Shown here in pieces: positions 11,749 through 19,667 of a DNA stretch of 64,000 nucleotides (the stretch's first letter is position 1; every line of letters begins with the position of its first letter). The position numbers and the translations under genes are program-made. The notes beneath the pieces were generated by a model. It ran no database searches. It had not been told where the DNA came from and saw only the letters and a program-made list of their open reading frames with translations. The DNA comes from Pseudaquabacterium pictum (GTDB taxonomy: Bacteria; Pseudomonadota; Gammaproteobacteria; Burkholderiales; Burkholderiaceae_C). Location: assembly GCF_005403045.1 (NCBI RefSeq), contig NZ_BJCL01000002.1:310001-374000 (forward strand). Reading direction: 5' to 3'.

Positions 11749-11792
11749 GACTTGATTGCTCCAGATAACTTGGGTTCTGCGCGGCCGGGCGG

Positions 11793-12533
11793 TCAGCCCG
11801 CTGCGCGGCAGATGGCGACGAAATCGGCCGCCTTCAATGCGGCGCCGCCGATCAGGCCGCCGTCGATGTCGGGCTGGGTCAGCAGGCTGGCCGCGTTGTC
11901 GGGCTTCATGCTGCCGCCGTAGAGGATCTGCATCGCATCGGCCTTGGGCGTGGCTGCCTTCAGCTGCGCACGCAGCAGCGCGTGCACCGCCTGCGCCTGC
12001 TCGGGCGTGGCCACCTTGCCGGTGCCGATGGCCCACACCGGCTCATAGGCCACCACCATCTCGCCGGCGCAGTGCGCCAGGGCATGGATGACGGCCGACA
12101 GCTGGCGCTTGACCACCGCCTCGGTCTCGCCGGCCTCGCGCTGGGCCAGGGTCTCGCCCACACACACGATGGGTGTCACGCCCTTGGCCAGTGCGGCCTT
12201 GGCCTTGTCGGCCACCAGCTGGTCGGTCTCGCCGTGGTACTGGCGGCGCTCGCTGTGGCCGACGATCACATAGCGGCAGCCGAACTCCGCCAGCATGCCG
12301 ACCGACACTTCACCGGTGTAGGCGCCCGACGCATGCACCGAGCAATCCTGCGCGCCCCAGCGCACGTCGCTGCCGGACAGGGCCACGGCCGCCTCGGACA
12401 GATAGGGAAACGGCACGCAAACCGCCACATCGCAGCCGAACGGCCGCGCCGCGGTGATGCCGGCCAGCAACTCGGCATTGGCGGCATGGCTGCCGTTCAT
12501 CTTCCAGTTGCCGGCGACGAATTTGCGACGCAT
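11793..12533 (-). CDS. tpiA: Triosephosphate isomerase
   Basis: Interconverts dihydroxyacetone phosphate and glyceraldehyde 3-phosphate in glycolysis and gluconeogenesis. Visible hallmarks of the TIM-barrel enzyme are NWKMNGS at residues 8-14 (substrate-binding Asn and Lys), the catalytic His in [10 protein letters not shown], and the catalytic Glu with phosphate loop in [19 protein letters not shown]. The start is set at ATG 12533 because an AAGGA ribosome-binding site precedes it at the right distance and the protein then has the usual 246 residues; an upstream in-frame ATG at 12554 adds seven residues. The gene continues the pnp-to-secG run on the minus strand. Confidence 0.97.
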   Translation of the reverse strand: MRRKFVAGNWKMNGSHAANAELLAGITAARPFGCDVAVCVPFPYLSEAAVALSGSDVRWGAQDCSVHASGAYTGEVSVGMLAEFGCRYVIVGHSERRQYHGETDQLVADKAKAALAKGVTPIVCVGETLAQREAGETEAVVKRQLSAVIHALAHCAGEMVVAYEPVWAIGTGKVATPEQAQAVHALLRAQLKAATPKADAMQILYGGSMKPDNAASLLTQPDIDGGLIGGAALKAADFVAICRAAG

Positions 12534-12557
12534 GGTGTCGGTCCTTGCTTGCACTGC

Positions 12558-13550
12558 TCAGACGGTCCAGTCGAGCATGATCTTGCCCACATGCTGGCTG
12601 GTTTCCATCAGCGCATGGGCCTGGGCGGCCTGGGCCGCGGGAAACACGGTGTGGATGACCGGCTTGATGCGGCCGGCATCGATCAGCGGCCAGACATGGT
12701 GGCGCAGCGCTGCGGCGATGGCGCCCTTGAAGCGGACAGGCCGCGGGCGCAGCGTGCTGCCGGTGATGGTGAGCCGGCGGCGCAGCACCTCGCCGGCATT
12801 GACGGCGCAGTTGACGCCGCCCTGCACCGCGATGATGACGATGCGGCCGTCGTCGGCCACGCACTGCAGCTCGCGCGCCAGGTAGTCGCCCGCCACCATG
12901 TCGAGCACGACGTTGACGCCCTGCCCGCCGGTGGCGGCCTTGACCTCGGCGACGAAGTCCTGCGTCTTGTAGTTGATGCCCACATCGGCACCCAAGGCGA
13001 TGCAGGCGGCCACCTTGTCGTCGTTGCCGGCGGTGACGATCACCTTGCTGCCCATGGCCTTGGCCAGCTGGATGGCGGTGACGCCGATGCCGCTGGACCC
13101 GCCCTGCACCAGCAGGGTGTCGCCGGGCTGCAGGCGGCCGCGGTCCCAGACGTTGGACCACACGGTGAAGAAGGTCTCGGGCAGGCTGGCCGCCTCGATG
13201 TCGGTCAGGCCCGTGGGCACCGGCAGGCACTGCGGGATGGGCGCGGTGCAGCGCTCGGCATAGCCGCCGCCGGCCACCAGCGCGCACACCCGGTCACCCA
13301 GCTTGAAGCCGGCCGCGGCCAGCTCGGCCGCATCGCCGCCGATGATGGTGCCGGCGATCTCCAGGCCCGGCAGGTCCGACGCGCCGGGCGGGGGCGCGTA
13401 GGCGCCCTTGCGCTGCAGCACGTCGGGCCGGTTCACGCCGGAGGCGCTCACCTGCACCAGCAGTTCACCAGCGGCCGGCACCGGGTCGGGACGGGTGGTC
13501 TCGACCAGGACTTCCGGGCCGCCGGCGGCGGTCATGGCAATGGCGCGCAT
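12558..13550 (-). CDS. NAD(P)H-quinone oxidoreductase, PIG3 (TP53I3) type
   Basis: 330-residue zinc-independent medium-chain dehydrogenase/reductase. The N-terminal GroES-like half carries SGVNRPDVLQRKG, a signature of the PIG3/QOR branch. The Rossmann half has LVQGGSSGIGVTAIQLAKAMG (NADPH-binding glycine motif) and VNVVLDMVAGDYL. There are no structural zinc cysteines. The substrate cannot be fixed from sequence; family members reduce quinones by one or two electrons. It lies 24 bp upstream of tpiA and 29 bp downstream of pnp, a position where I recall it being common in Burkholderiales. Confidence 0.92.
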   Translation of the reverse strand: MRAIAMTAAGGPEVLVETTRPDPVPAAGELLVQVSASGVNRPDVLQRKGAYAPPPGASDLPGLEIAGTIIGGDAAELAAAGFKLGDRVCALVAGGGYAERCTAPIPQCLPVPTGLTDIEAASLPETFFTVWSNVWDRGRLQPGDTLLVQGGSSGIGVTAIQLAKAMGSKVIVTAGNDDKVAACIALGADVGINYKTQDFVAEVKAATGGQGVNVVLDMVAGDYLARELQCVADDGRIVIIAVQGGVNCAVNAGEVLRRRLTITGSTLRPRPVRFKGAIAAALRHHVWPLIDAGRIKPVIHTVFPAAQAAQAHALMETSQHVGKIMLDWTV

Positions 13551-13579
13551 GGGGTGCTCCTGGGGCCGTGCGGGGGCGA

Positions 13580-15901
13580 TCAGGCCTGGCCGGTGCCGCT
13601 GTCGGCAGCCGGGGCGGCCGGGGCCGGTGCAGCGGCCGGTGCGTCAGCAGCCGGTGCGGCATCGGCAGCCGGGGCATCGCTGCGCTCCGGGCGCTCGCTG
13701 CGCTCACGGCGCGGCGGGCGGTCGCCACGGTCACCGCGGGGGCCGCGGTCCGGGCGGTCGCCGAACTCGCGGCGCGGGCGCTCGAAGCGCTCTTCTTCCA
13801 TGCCTTCGGGCCGCTCGATCAGGGCCTTCATGCTCAGCTTGATGCGGCCCTTCTCGTCGGTCTCCATGACCTTGACCTTGACGACCTGGCCTTCCTTGAG
13901 GAAGTCGGTCACGTTCTCCACGCGCTGGTGGGCGATCTGGCTGATGTGCAGAAGACCATCTTTGCCGGGCAGGATGTTGACCAGGGCGCCGAAGTCCAGG
14001 ATCTTGGTGATCGGGCCCTCGTAGACCTTGCCGATCTCGGCCTCGGCGGTGATCTCGGCGATGCGCTTCTTGGCGAACTCGGCCTTCTCGCCGTCGGTGC
14101 TGGCGATGGTGATGGTGCCGTCTTCGCCGATGTCGATGGTGCAGCCGGTCTCTTCGGTCAGCGCGCGGATGGTGGCGCCGCCCTTGCCGATCACGTCGCG
14201 GATCTTCTCCGGATTGATCTTCATGGTGTACAGGCGCGGGGCGAACTGGCTGACCTCGGCCTTGGCCTCGCCCACGGCGCCCTGCATCACGCCCAGGATG
14301 TGCAGGCGGGCTTCCTTGGCCTGGGCCAGTGCCACCTGCATGATTTCCTTGGTGATGCCCTGGATCTTGATGTCCATCTGCAGGGCGGTGATGCCGCCGG
14401 TGGTGCCGGCCACCTTGAAGTCCATGTCGCCCAGGTGGTCCTCGTCACCGAGGATGTCGGTCAGCACCGCGAAGCGGTTGCCGTCCTTGATCAGGCCCAT
14501 GGCGATGCCGGCCACATGGGCCTTCATCGGCACGCCGGCGTCCATCAGCGCCAGGCAGCCGCCGCAGACCGAGGCCATCGACGAGGAGCCGTTGGACTCG
14601 GTGATTTCCGACACCACACGGATGGTGTACGGGAAGTCTTCCTTGCTGGGCAGGGCGGCGATCAGCGCGCGCTTGGCCAGGCGGCCGTGGCCGATTTCGC
14701 GGCGCTTGGGGCTGCCCACGCGGCCCGTTTCGCCGGTGGCGAACGGGGGCATGTTGTAGTGCAGCATGAAGCGGTCTTCGAAGTCGCCGGCCAGGGCGTC
14801 GATGCGCTGGGCGTCACGGTCGGTGCCCAGGGTGGCGATCACCAGGGCCTGCGTCTCGCCGCGGGTGAACAGCGACGAGCCGTGGGTGCGCGGCAGCACG
14901 CCGTTGCGGATCTCGATGGGGCGCACGGTGCGGGTGTCGCGGCCGTCGATGCGCGGCTCGCCGGCCAGGATCTGGCCACGCACGATGCGGGCTTCGATCT
15001 CGAACAGCAGGCCTTCGACTTCCACCTTGTCGAAGGTGGTGCCGTCGGCCTTCAGTGCGGCCATCACGTTGCTGGTGACCTCGCGGCAGGCCTGGGTGCG
15101 GGCCTGCTTGCTGCGGATCTGGTAGGCGGCGCGCAGCGGGCCTTCGGCCAGCTCGGTCACGCGGGCGATGAACGGCTCGTTCTTGGCCGGGGCGGCCCAG
15201 GTCCACTCGGGCTTGCCGGCGTCGCGCACCAGCTCGTGGATGGCATTGATGGCGATCTTGCCCATGTCGTGGCCATAGACCACGGCGCCCAGCATCACCT
15301 CTTCGCTCAGCTGGTTGGCTTCGGATTCGACCATCAGCACGGCGGCTTCGGTGCCGGCCACCACCAGGTCCATCTGGCTGTTGGCCAGCTCGGTCTTGCC
15401 CGGGTTCAGCACGTACTGGCCGTTGACGTAGCCCACGCGGGCGGCGCCGATCGGGCCGGTGAACGGGATGCCGGAAATCGACAGCGCGGCGCTGGTGCCG
15501 ATCATCGCGGCGATGTCGGCCTGCACCTCGGGGTTCAGGCTCAGCACATGCACCACCACCTGGACTTCATTGAAGAAACCCTCGGGGAACAGCGGGCGGA
15601 TCGGGCGGTCGATCAGGCGGCTGGTCAGGGTCTCCAGCTCGCTGGGGCGGCCTTCACGCTTGAAGAAGCTGCCGGGAATCTTGCCGGCGGCGTAGGTCTT
15701 CTCGATGTAGTCGACGGTCAGCGGGAAGAAATCCTGCCCGGCCTTGGCCTCGGTCTTGGCCACCACGGTGGCCAGCACCACGGTGCCTTCGATGTCGACG
15801 ATGACGGCGCCGCTGGACTGGCGGGCGACTTCGCCGGTTTCCATCACGACCTGGTGGTTGCCCCAGGTGAAGGACTTGGTGACTTTGTTGAACAGACCCA
15901 T
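13580..15901 (-). CDS. pnp: Polyribonucleotide nucleotidyltransferase (PNPase)
   Basis: Phosphorolytic 3'-5' exoribonuclease of the RNA degradosome, 773 residues. Two RNase PH-like domains (about 1-220 and 300-540) are followed by a KH domain ([21 protein letters not shown]) and an S1 domain ([30 protein letters not shown]). The start is at ATG 15901, preceded by the strong site AAAGGAGATGATTCC; an in-frame upstream start adds ten residues that would cover this site. After S1 there is an unusual tail of about 75 residues, first Arg/Asp/Glu-rich ([19 protein letters not shown]), then Ala/Pro-rich. It lies downstream of rpsO, as in most proteobacteria. Confidence 0.98.
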   Translation of the reverse strand: MGLFNKVTKSFTWGNHQVVMETGEVARQSSGAVIVDIEGTVVLATVVAKTEAKAGQDFFPLTVDYIEKTYAAGKIPGSFFKREGRPSELETLTSRLIDRPIRPLFPEGFFNEVQVVVHVLSLNPEVQADIAAMIGTSAALSISGIPFTGPIGAARVGYVNGQYVLNPGKTELANSQMDLVVAGTEAAVLMVESEANQLSEEVMLGAVVYGHDMGKIAINAIHELVRDAGKPEWTWAAPAKNEPFIARVTELAEGPLRAAYQIRSKQARTQACREVTSNVMAALKADGTTFDKVEVEGLLFEIEARIVRGQILAGEPRIDGRDTRTVRPIEIRNGVLPRTHGSSLFTRGETQALVIATLGTDRDAQRIDALAGDFEDRFMLHYNMPPFATGETGRVGSPKRREIGHGRLAKRALIAALPSKEDFPYTIRVVSEITESNGSSSMASVCGGCLALMDAGVPMKAHVAGIAMGLIKDGNRFAVLTDILGDEDHLGDMDFKVAGTTGGITALQMDIKIQGITKEIMQVALAQAKEARLHILGVMQGAVGEAKAEVSQFAPRLYTMKINPEKIRDVIGKGGATIRALTEETGCTIDIGEDGTITIASTDGEKAEFAKKRIAEITAEAEIGKVYEGPITKILDFGALVNILPGKDGLLHISQIAHQRVENVTDFLKEGQVVKVKVMETDEKGRIKLSMKALIERPEGMEEERFERPRREFGDRPDRGPRGDRGDRPPRRERSERPERSDAPAADAAPAADAPAAAPAPAAPAADSGTGQA

Positions 15902-15983
15902 GGAATCATCTCCTTTGGTTGTCAGGCGCACTTGCGGTGGCGCCGATGGAAACCGGGAGCGGAGAGCCTCGTGGGCGGGATGC

Positions 15984-16019
15984 CATTCCAGTGATGTCCA
16001 CCAGGACGCCGTTGGAATG
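15984..16019 (-). promoter_or_regulatory. Stem-loop in the pnp mRNA leader
   Basis: On the minus strand a 7-bp outer stem CATTCCA / TGGAATG encloses a smaller hairpin GTCC-TGGT-GGAC. It sits 82 nt or more before the pnp ATG and after the rpsO terminator. In E. coli a double-stranded pnp leader is cut by RNase III and PNPase itself to autoregulate pnp; this stem is in the right place for such a role. The structure is read directly; the function is inferred by analogy. Confidence 0.5.
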
Positions 16020-16056
16020 ACACAGCACTGCCGTTGACGAAGCGGAGTTCAGCTCC

Positions 16057-16100
16057 AAAACAAGAAGAGCCTGTGCTGGGGAATGCCAGACAGGCTCTTC
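16057..16100 (-). terminator. Rho-independent terminator between rpsO and pnp
   Basis: On the minus strand an 11-bp perfect stem GAAGAGCCTGT / ACAGGCTCTTC (16100-16064) is followed by TTGTTTT. It lies 14 bp after the rpsO stop. Partial read-through would supply some pnp transcript, as known for E. coli rpsO-pnp. Confidence 0.85.
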
Positions 16101-16114
16101 ATCGTGTCAACACC

Positions 16115-16384
16115 TTACTTGCGCAGGCCCAGCTTGGCGATCAGCGCGGTGTAGCGCTCGGGCGCCTTGCCCTTCAGGTAGTCCAGCAGCTTGCGGCGGC
16201 GCGAGACCATGCGCAGCAGGCCGCGGCGGCCGTGGTGGTCCTTCAGGTGGGTCTTGAAGTGGGGCGTCAGGTCGTTGATGCGGGCGGTCAGCAGCGCCAC
16301 TTGCACTTCGGGGCTGCCGGTGTCGGCGGTGCCGCGGGCGTTGTTGCTGACGATGTCGGCGCGGATGGCCTTGTCGATGGACAT
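16115..16384 (-). CDS. rpsO: 30S ribosomal protein S15
   Basis: 89-residue primary 16S rRNA-binding protein of the small subunit platform. It matches the S15 family along its whole length: [35 protein letters not shown] is the conserved three-helix region (written here as the [11 protein letters not shown] and [11 protein letters not shown] signatures), ending [10 protein letters not shown]. The start is ATG 16384. It sits between an upstream promoter with a perfect -10 box and a downstream terminator, then pnp. Confidence 0.98.
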   Translation of the reverse strand: MSIDKAIRADIVSNNARGTADTGSPEVQVALLTARINDLTPHFKTHLKDHHGRRGLLRMVSRRRKLLDYLKGKAPERYTALIAKLGLRK

Positions 16385-16535
16385 GGTGTTTCCTGTTGGA
16401 ATGGAAGCCGCCGTCTCCAGCCATTTCCGATGCTGGGGCGGTTTCCGGTTTTGACTTGCGGTCGCGGGTGAAACCAACCTGCGCCGTGCTGTGTTCCACG
16501 CACCAAGGCAGGGCCCCAGCGCGCAAAACCGGCGG

Positions 16536-16541
16536 ATTATA
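16536..16541 (-). promoter_or_regulatory. -10 box of the rpsO promoter
   Basis: Perfect TATAAT on the minus strand in the context GGCTATAATCC. It overlaps the TAA stop codon of the aminotransferase gene (16539-16537). The -35 region therefore lies inside that coding sequence, where no good TTGACA match is visible at 15-18 bp. The predicted start near 16529 leaves a leader of about 145 nt for rpsO, room for the S15 autoregulatory site known in other bacteria. Confidence 0.6.
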
Positions 16542-17688
16542 GCCTGAGCGCGTGCTTCAGCCGGTCCACGCCGGCCAGCAGGCGCGCCGTGTCCTGTGAC
16601 GCAAAGCACCAGCGGAGCCAGCCTTCGCCCTCGGGCCCGAAGGCGGCCCCTGGCGCCAGACCCAGGCCGTGATCGGCCACCAGGTGCTTGGCAAAGGCCA
16701 GCGAATCGCCGGCGCCCGGCGCGCGGAACCAGGCATACATGCCGCCGTCCGGCGTGGCCGACTGCACGCCCGGCAGCGCCGCCAGCGCCGGGCACAGCGC
16801 ATCGCGCCCGGCGCGCAGCCGCGCCACCAGCGGCGGGACGAAGTCATCGGCCATCGCCAGCGCCTGCAGCCCGCCGCGCTGCACAAACACCGGCGCGCAG
16901 CTGCTGTTGAATTCGATCAGCTTGCCCACCGCGTCCAGGTGGCCGGCGGGCAGCAGCAGCCAGCCCAGGCGCCAGCCGGTCATCAGGAAGCTCTTGGAGA
17001 AACTGTGCACGACGATCAGGCGGTCGTCGGGGGTGCTGATGTCGGAGAAGCTGGGGGCAGCACGGCCGGCGCCGAACCAGACACGGTCATAGACCTCGTC
17101 GGCCACGATCCAGGTGCCGGTGCGGCGGCAGTGGGCCAGCAGCGCCTGCTGCTCGGTGCGGCTCAGCGCCCAGCCGGTGGGGTTGTTGGGTGCGTTCAAC
17201 AGCAGCACCCGGGTGGCCGGTGTCACCGCGGCCAGCAGGCGGTCGAGGTCCAGCCGCCAGGCGCCGGCGGCATCGGGTGCCAGCGGCACCCGCACCACGT
17301 TCGCGCCCAGGATGGCCGGCTGGGCCGGCAGGTTGGGCCACACCGGCACCACCACCACCACCTCGTCGCCGGCATCCACCAGCAGCTGCATCGCGGTCAT
17401 CAGCGCGGTCACGCCCGACGAGGTGACGGCGATGCGGTCGGGCCCGGGGTCGCCATGCAGGCCGGCGGTGTAGGCGCGCAGGGCCTCGCGCAGTTCCGGC
17501 ATGCCCAGGTTGTGGCTGTAGAAGGTCTCGCCGCGCTGCAGCGACTCAGCGGCCGCCTGGCGCACCTCTGCGGGCGTCACCTCGTCGCTCTCGCCGAACC
17601 AGAAGGCCAGCACATCGGGCCGGCCCAGGCCGGCGTTGGCGACGTCGCGGATCTTGCTGCCGGGCAGCTGGGCGATGGTGGAGCGCAT
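16537..17688 (-). CDS. Pyridoxal-phosphate-dependent aminotransferase (class I/II)
   Basis: 383-residue fold-type I PLP enzyme. Visible landmarks are [11 protein letters not shown] (PLP and substrate contacts), [11 protein letters not shown] (Asp that holds the pyridine nitrogen), [16 protein letters not shown] (Schiff-base lysine in the SFSKS motif) and a C-terminal Arg in EGWLRWCFA. Substrate specificity cannot be read; aspartate or branched/aromatic amino acids are possible. The start is set at ATG 17688 ([13 protein letters not shown]). A GTG at 17736 would add 16 residues but starts inside the T-run of a hairpin, so it is less likely. The gene stands alone upstream of rpsO. Confidence 0.85.
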   Translation of the reverse strand: MRSTIAQLPGSKIRDVANAGLGRPDVLAFWFGESDEVTPAEVRQAAAESLQRGETFYSHNLGMPELREALRAYTAGLHGDPGPDRIAVTSSGVTALMTAMQLLVDAGDEVVVVVPVWPNLPAQPAILGANVVRVPLAPDAAGAWRLDLDRLLAAVTPATRVLLLNAPNNPTGWALSRTEQQALLAHCRRTGTWIVADEVYDRVWFGAGRAAPSFSDISTPDDRLIVVHSFSKSFLMTGWRLGWLLLPAGHLDAVGKLIEFNSSCAPVFVQRGGLQALAMADDFVPPLVARLRAGRDALCPALAALPGVQSATPDGGMYAWFRAPGAGDSLAFAKHLVADHGLGLAPGAAFGPEGEGWLRWCFASQDTARLLAGVDRLKHALRL

Positions 17689-17736
17689 GGTGGTCAGGGC
17701 TGGCGATTTCAAGGGTGCGGCGGCTTGCGCCAGCAC

Positions 17737-17762
17737 AAAAAATGGCCTCTTGAAAGAGGCCG
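17737..17762 (-). terminator. Terminator-like hairpin, minus strand, overlapping the hsp20 promoter region
   Basis: Perfect 8-bp arms GGCCTCTT / AAGAGGCC (17744-17761) separated by 2 bp are followed on the minus strand by ATTTTTT. No minus-strand gene ends just before it. It could stop antisense transcription that has run from tsaD through hsp20, or act in the leader of the aminotransferase. The plus-strand copy of the same palindrome contains a sigma-32 -35 motif. Confidence 0.5.
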
Positions 17763-17776
17763 CGGCGGGGTCAATT
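17749..17776 (+). promoter_or_regulatory. Candidate sigma-32 heat-shock promoter of hsp20
   Basis: CTTGAAA (17749-17755) is a perfect heat-shock -35 element. After a 13-bp spacer the -10 region GGTCAATT (17769-17776) is only a partial match to CCCCATNT. The expected start near 17783 gives a 66-nt leader. The position in front of a small heat-shock gene supports it. Confidence 0.45.
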
Positions 17777-17848
17777 CAGGGGCATGGGCAGCACGGCGGA
17801 CACCCGCCACGCACCGCCCGACACCCGCAACCAATCCAGGAGTTGACC

Positions 17849-18283
17849 ATGTTTCTCGTGCCCCTGACCCGCCACAGCGCCGACCTCGCCCGCAGCTTCG
17901 ACCGCCTGTTCGACGAGAACCTGTTCGGCGTGCCCAGCCGCGCCGAGGCCCCCGCCACCCGCAGCCCCGCGCTGGACGTGGCCGAGACCGAGCGCAGCTA
18001 CACCGTCAAGCTCGACCTGCCTGGGGTGACCAAGGAAGACGTGAAGATCGCCATCGAGGGCCGCCGCGTCACCGTGGAAGCCAGCACAGTGCAGAGCAGC
18101 GAGAAGAAGGATGGCGAGCGGGTGCTGTACGCCGAGCGCTCGGTGGCCAGCTTCGCCCGCAGCTTCACGCTGCCGGTGGAGGTGGACCAGGCCGAGTCCA
18201 GCGCAAAGATGGAGCACGGCGTGCTGACGCTGCAGCTGGCCAAGCGCGGCGCGGTGCGCGCCACGCAGCTGACCGTCAACTGA
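17849..18283 (+). CDS. Small heat-shock protein, Hsp20/alpha-crystallin family
   Basis: ATP-independent holdase chaperone of 144 residues. The alpha-crystallin domain spans about residues 38-135, with [30 protein letters not shown] at its start (signature LDLPGV.KEDVKI) and [11 protein letters not shown] near its end. The C-terminal I-x-I anchor is not obvious; the protein ends ATQLTVN. The start ATG 17849 has a clear AGGAG site seven bases upstream; the frame extends further upstream only by reading through non-coding DNA. Its end overlaps the tsaD end by 8 bp, tail to tail. The N-terminal arm [13 protein letters not shown] is typical of class A proteobacterial Hsp20. Confidence 0.93.
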   Translation: MFLVPLTRHSADLARSFDRLFDENLFGVPSRAEAPATRSPALDVAETERSYTVKLDLPGVTKEDVKIAIEGRRVTVEASTVQSSEKKDGERVLYAERSVASFARSFTLPVEVDQAESSAKMEHGVLTLQLAKRGAVRATQLTVN

Positions 18284-19334
18284 CGCGCGGGGCTGCCGGG
18301 CTGTCGATCTGGTCCAGCGGCCAGCGCGGCCGCACGTCGAAGGCATGGTCCATCGACGCCTGGCCGGCGCCGGCCTGCAGCCGCATCGCCGCGGCCAAGG
18401 CGATCATGGCGCCGTTGTCGGTGCACAGCGCCAGCTCGGGGTAGTGCACACGCCAGCCGCGCTTCAGTGCGGCGGCATCCAGCTGGCGGCGCAGCTCGGC
18501 ATTGGCGCCCACGCCGCCGGAGACCACCAGCCGCCGCAGGCCGGTGGCCTTCAGCGCGGCGATGGATTTCTTCACCAGCACCTCGACGATGGCCGCCTGG
18601 GTGCTGGCCGCCAGGTCGGCCAGCTGCGCCGGCGTGGGTGCGTCCCCCAGCTTGCGGTGCTGGGTGAGCACCGCCGTCTTCAGGCCGGCGAACGAAAAAT
18701 CCAGGTCGCCGCTGTGCAGCAAGGGCCGCGGCAGGGCAAACGCATCGGCACGGCCGGTGATGGCCAGCCTGGACAGCGCCGGCCCGCCCGGGTAGCCCAG
18801 GCCCATCAGCTTGGCACTCTTGTCGAAGGCCTCGCCGGCGGCATCGTCGATGCTTTCGCCGAGCAGGGTGTACTGGCCCACCGCGTCCACCCGCATCAGC
18901 TGGGTGTGGCCGCCGGACACCAGCAGCGCGACGAACGGAAACTCCGGCGGGTCGGCTGACAGGAAGGGCGACAGCAGGTGCCCCTCCAGGTGGTGCACGC
19001 CCAGCACCGGCTTGCCCAGCGCCGCGGCCAGCGCGCAGGCCACGCCTGCGCCCACCAGCAGCGCACCGGCCAGACCCGGGCCGCGGGTGAAGGCCACCAC
19101 GTCGACGTCGGCCAGCGTGGCGCCGGCCTCGTCCAGCACCTGCCGGGTGAGCGGCAGCACCCGGCGGATGTGGTCGCGCGAGGCCAGCTCGGGCACCACG
19201 CCACCGTAGGCCTGGTGCATGGCGATCTGGCTGTGCAGGGCATGGGCGCGCAGCTCCGGCGTGCCGACGGCGCGGGTGCGCACCAGGGCCACGCCGGTTT
19301 CGTCGCAGGAGGATTCGATGCCCAGCACTTGCAT
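18276..19334 (-). CDS. tsaD: tRNA N6-threonylcarbamoyladenosine transferase subunit TsaD
   Basis: Catalytic ASKHA-fold subunit that moves the threonylcarbamoyl group onto A37 of ANN-decoding tRNAs. It has 352 residues; the start at ATG 19334 ([18 protein letters not shown]) gives the invariant N-terminus. The metal-binding HxxxH motif is visible as HHLEGHLL, plus VSGGHTQL and the nucleotide-binding [19 protein letters not shown]. Its partner TsaE is also in this window at 25482-25982, not adjacent. Upstream of the ATG is a -10-like TACACT at a leaderless distance. Confidence 0.97.
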   Translation of the reverse strand: MQVLGIESSCDETGVALVRTRAVGTPELRAHALHSQIAMHQAYGGVVPELASRDHIRRVLPLTRQVLDEAGATLADVDVVAFTRGPGLAGALLVGAGVACALAAALGKPVLGVHHLEGHLLSPFLSADPPEFPFVALLVSGGHTQLMRVDAVGQYTLLGESIDDAAGEAFDKSAKLMGLGYPGGPALSRLAITGRADAFALPRPLLHSGDLDFSFAGLKTAVLTQHRKLGDAPTPAQLADLAASTQAAIVEVLVKKSIAALKATGLRRLVVSGGVGANAELRRQLDAAALKRGWRVHYPELALCTDNGAMIALAAAMRLQAGAGQASMDHAFDVRPRWPLDQIDSPAAPRVS

Positions 19335-19342
19335 GGCGGCGG

Positions 19343-19348
19343 AGTGTA
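19343..19348 (-). promoter_or_regulatory. -10-like box at leaderless distance before tsaD
   Basis: TACACT on the minus strand (4/6 to TATAAT) ends 8 nt before the tsaD ATG at 19334, so transcription would begin at or next to the start codon. No ribosome-binding site is visible. This is one member of the recurrent pattern described in the findings. Confidence 0.4.
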
Positions 19349-19493
19349 CGGGCCGACCCGGCGCCAGCCGGCAGGCCGCCTGGCGGTGCGGGCGCACTGG
19401 AATGCGGCGCCGTGGTGCGAAATTTCAGCCGCAGGCATCCGCCTTTGGTGCATCGCAGCATGTCCGGGCCGGTCCGTCCCCGGGCCAAGGCCC

Positions 19494-19508
19494 TGGCACA
19501 GGGTTTGC
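19494..19508 (+). promoter_or_regulatory. Sigma-54 promoter of the nitrate-type ABC importer operon
   Basis: TGGCAC (19494-19499), five bases, then TTGC (19505-19508): the GG and GC dinucleotides have exactly the 10-bp separation needed by RpoN. The predicted start is near 19520, leaving a leader of about 150 nt before nrtA. It lies in the 333-bp gap 19335-19667 between the divergent tsaD and nrtA genes; nothing coding is visible there. A single GGTGC half-site at 19447-19451 is all I see of a possible NtrC box. Control by nitrogen limitation is inferred from the promoter class and the gene function. Confidence 0.8.
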
Positions 19509-19667
19509 GAGAGGATGGGCATGAAGGTCAACGACGGCCTTCCCTGATCTGCCGCCGGCGCCCTGTGCGCGCCCGACCGGCACCGGACGATGGCGTCCCC
19601 ACCTTTGGCTCTGCAGAGCTGCCCGGTGCGGACGCCTTTTCATTTGTCTCCACGGAAAGCCCGCCCC

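Noticed and set aside
17783-17848. An RNA thermometer (ROSE or fourU type) in the hsp20 leader
   Set aside because: No U-rich or CUCC-like segment that could pair with the AGGAG site is present.
19445-19453. A possible NtrC binding site upstream of nrtA (TTTGGTGCA)
   Set aside because: Only one half-site GGTGC is present; no GCAC-N7-GTGC dyad was found, so it is not listed as a feature.
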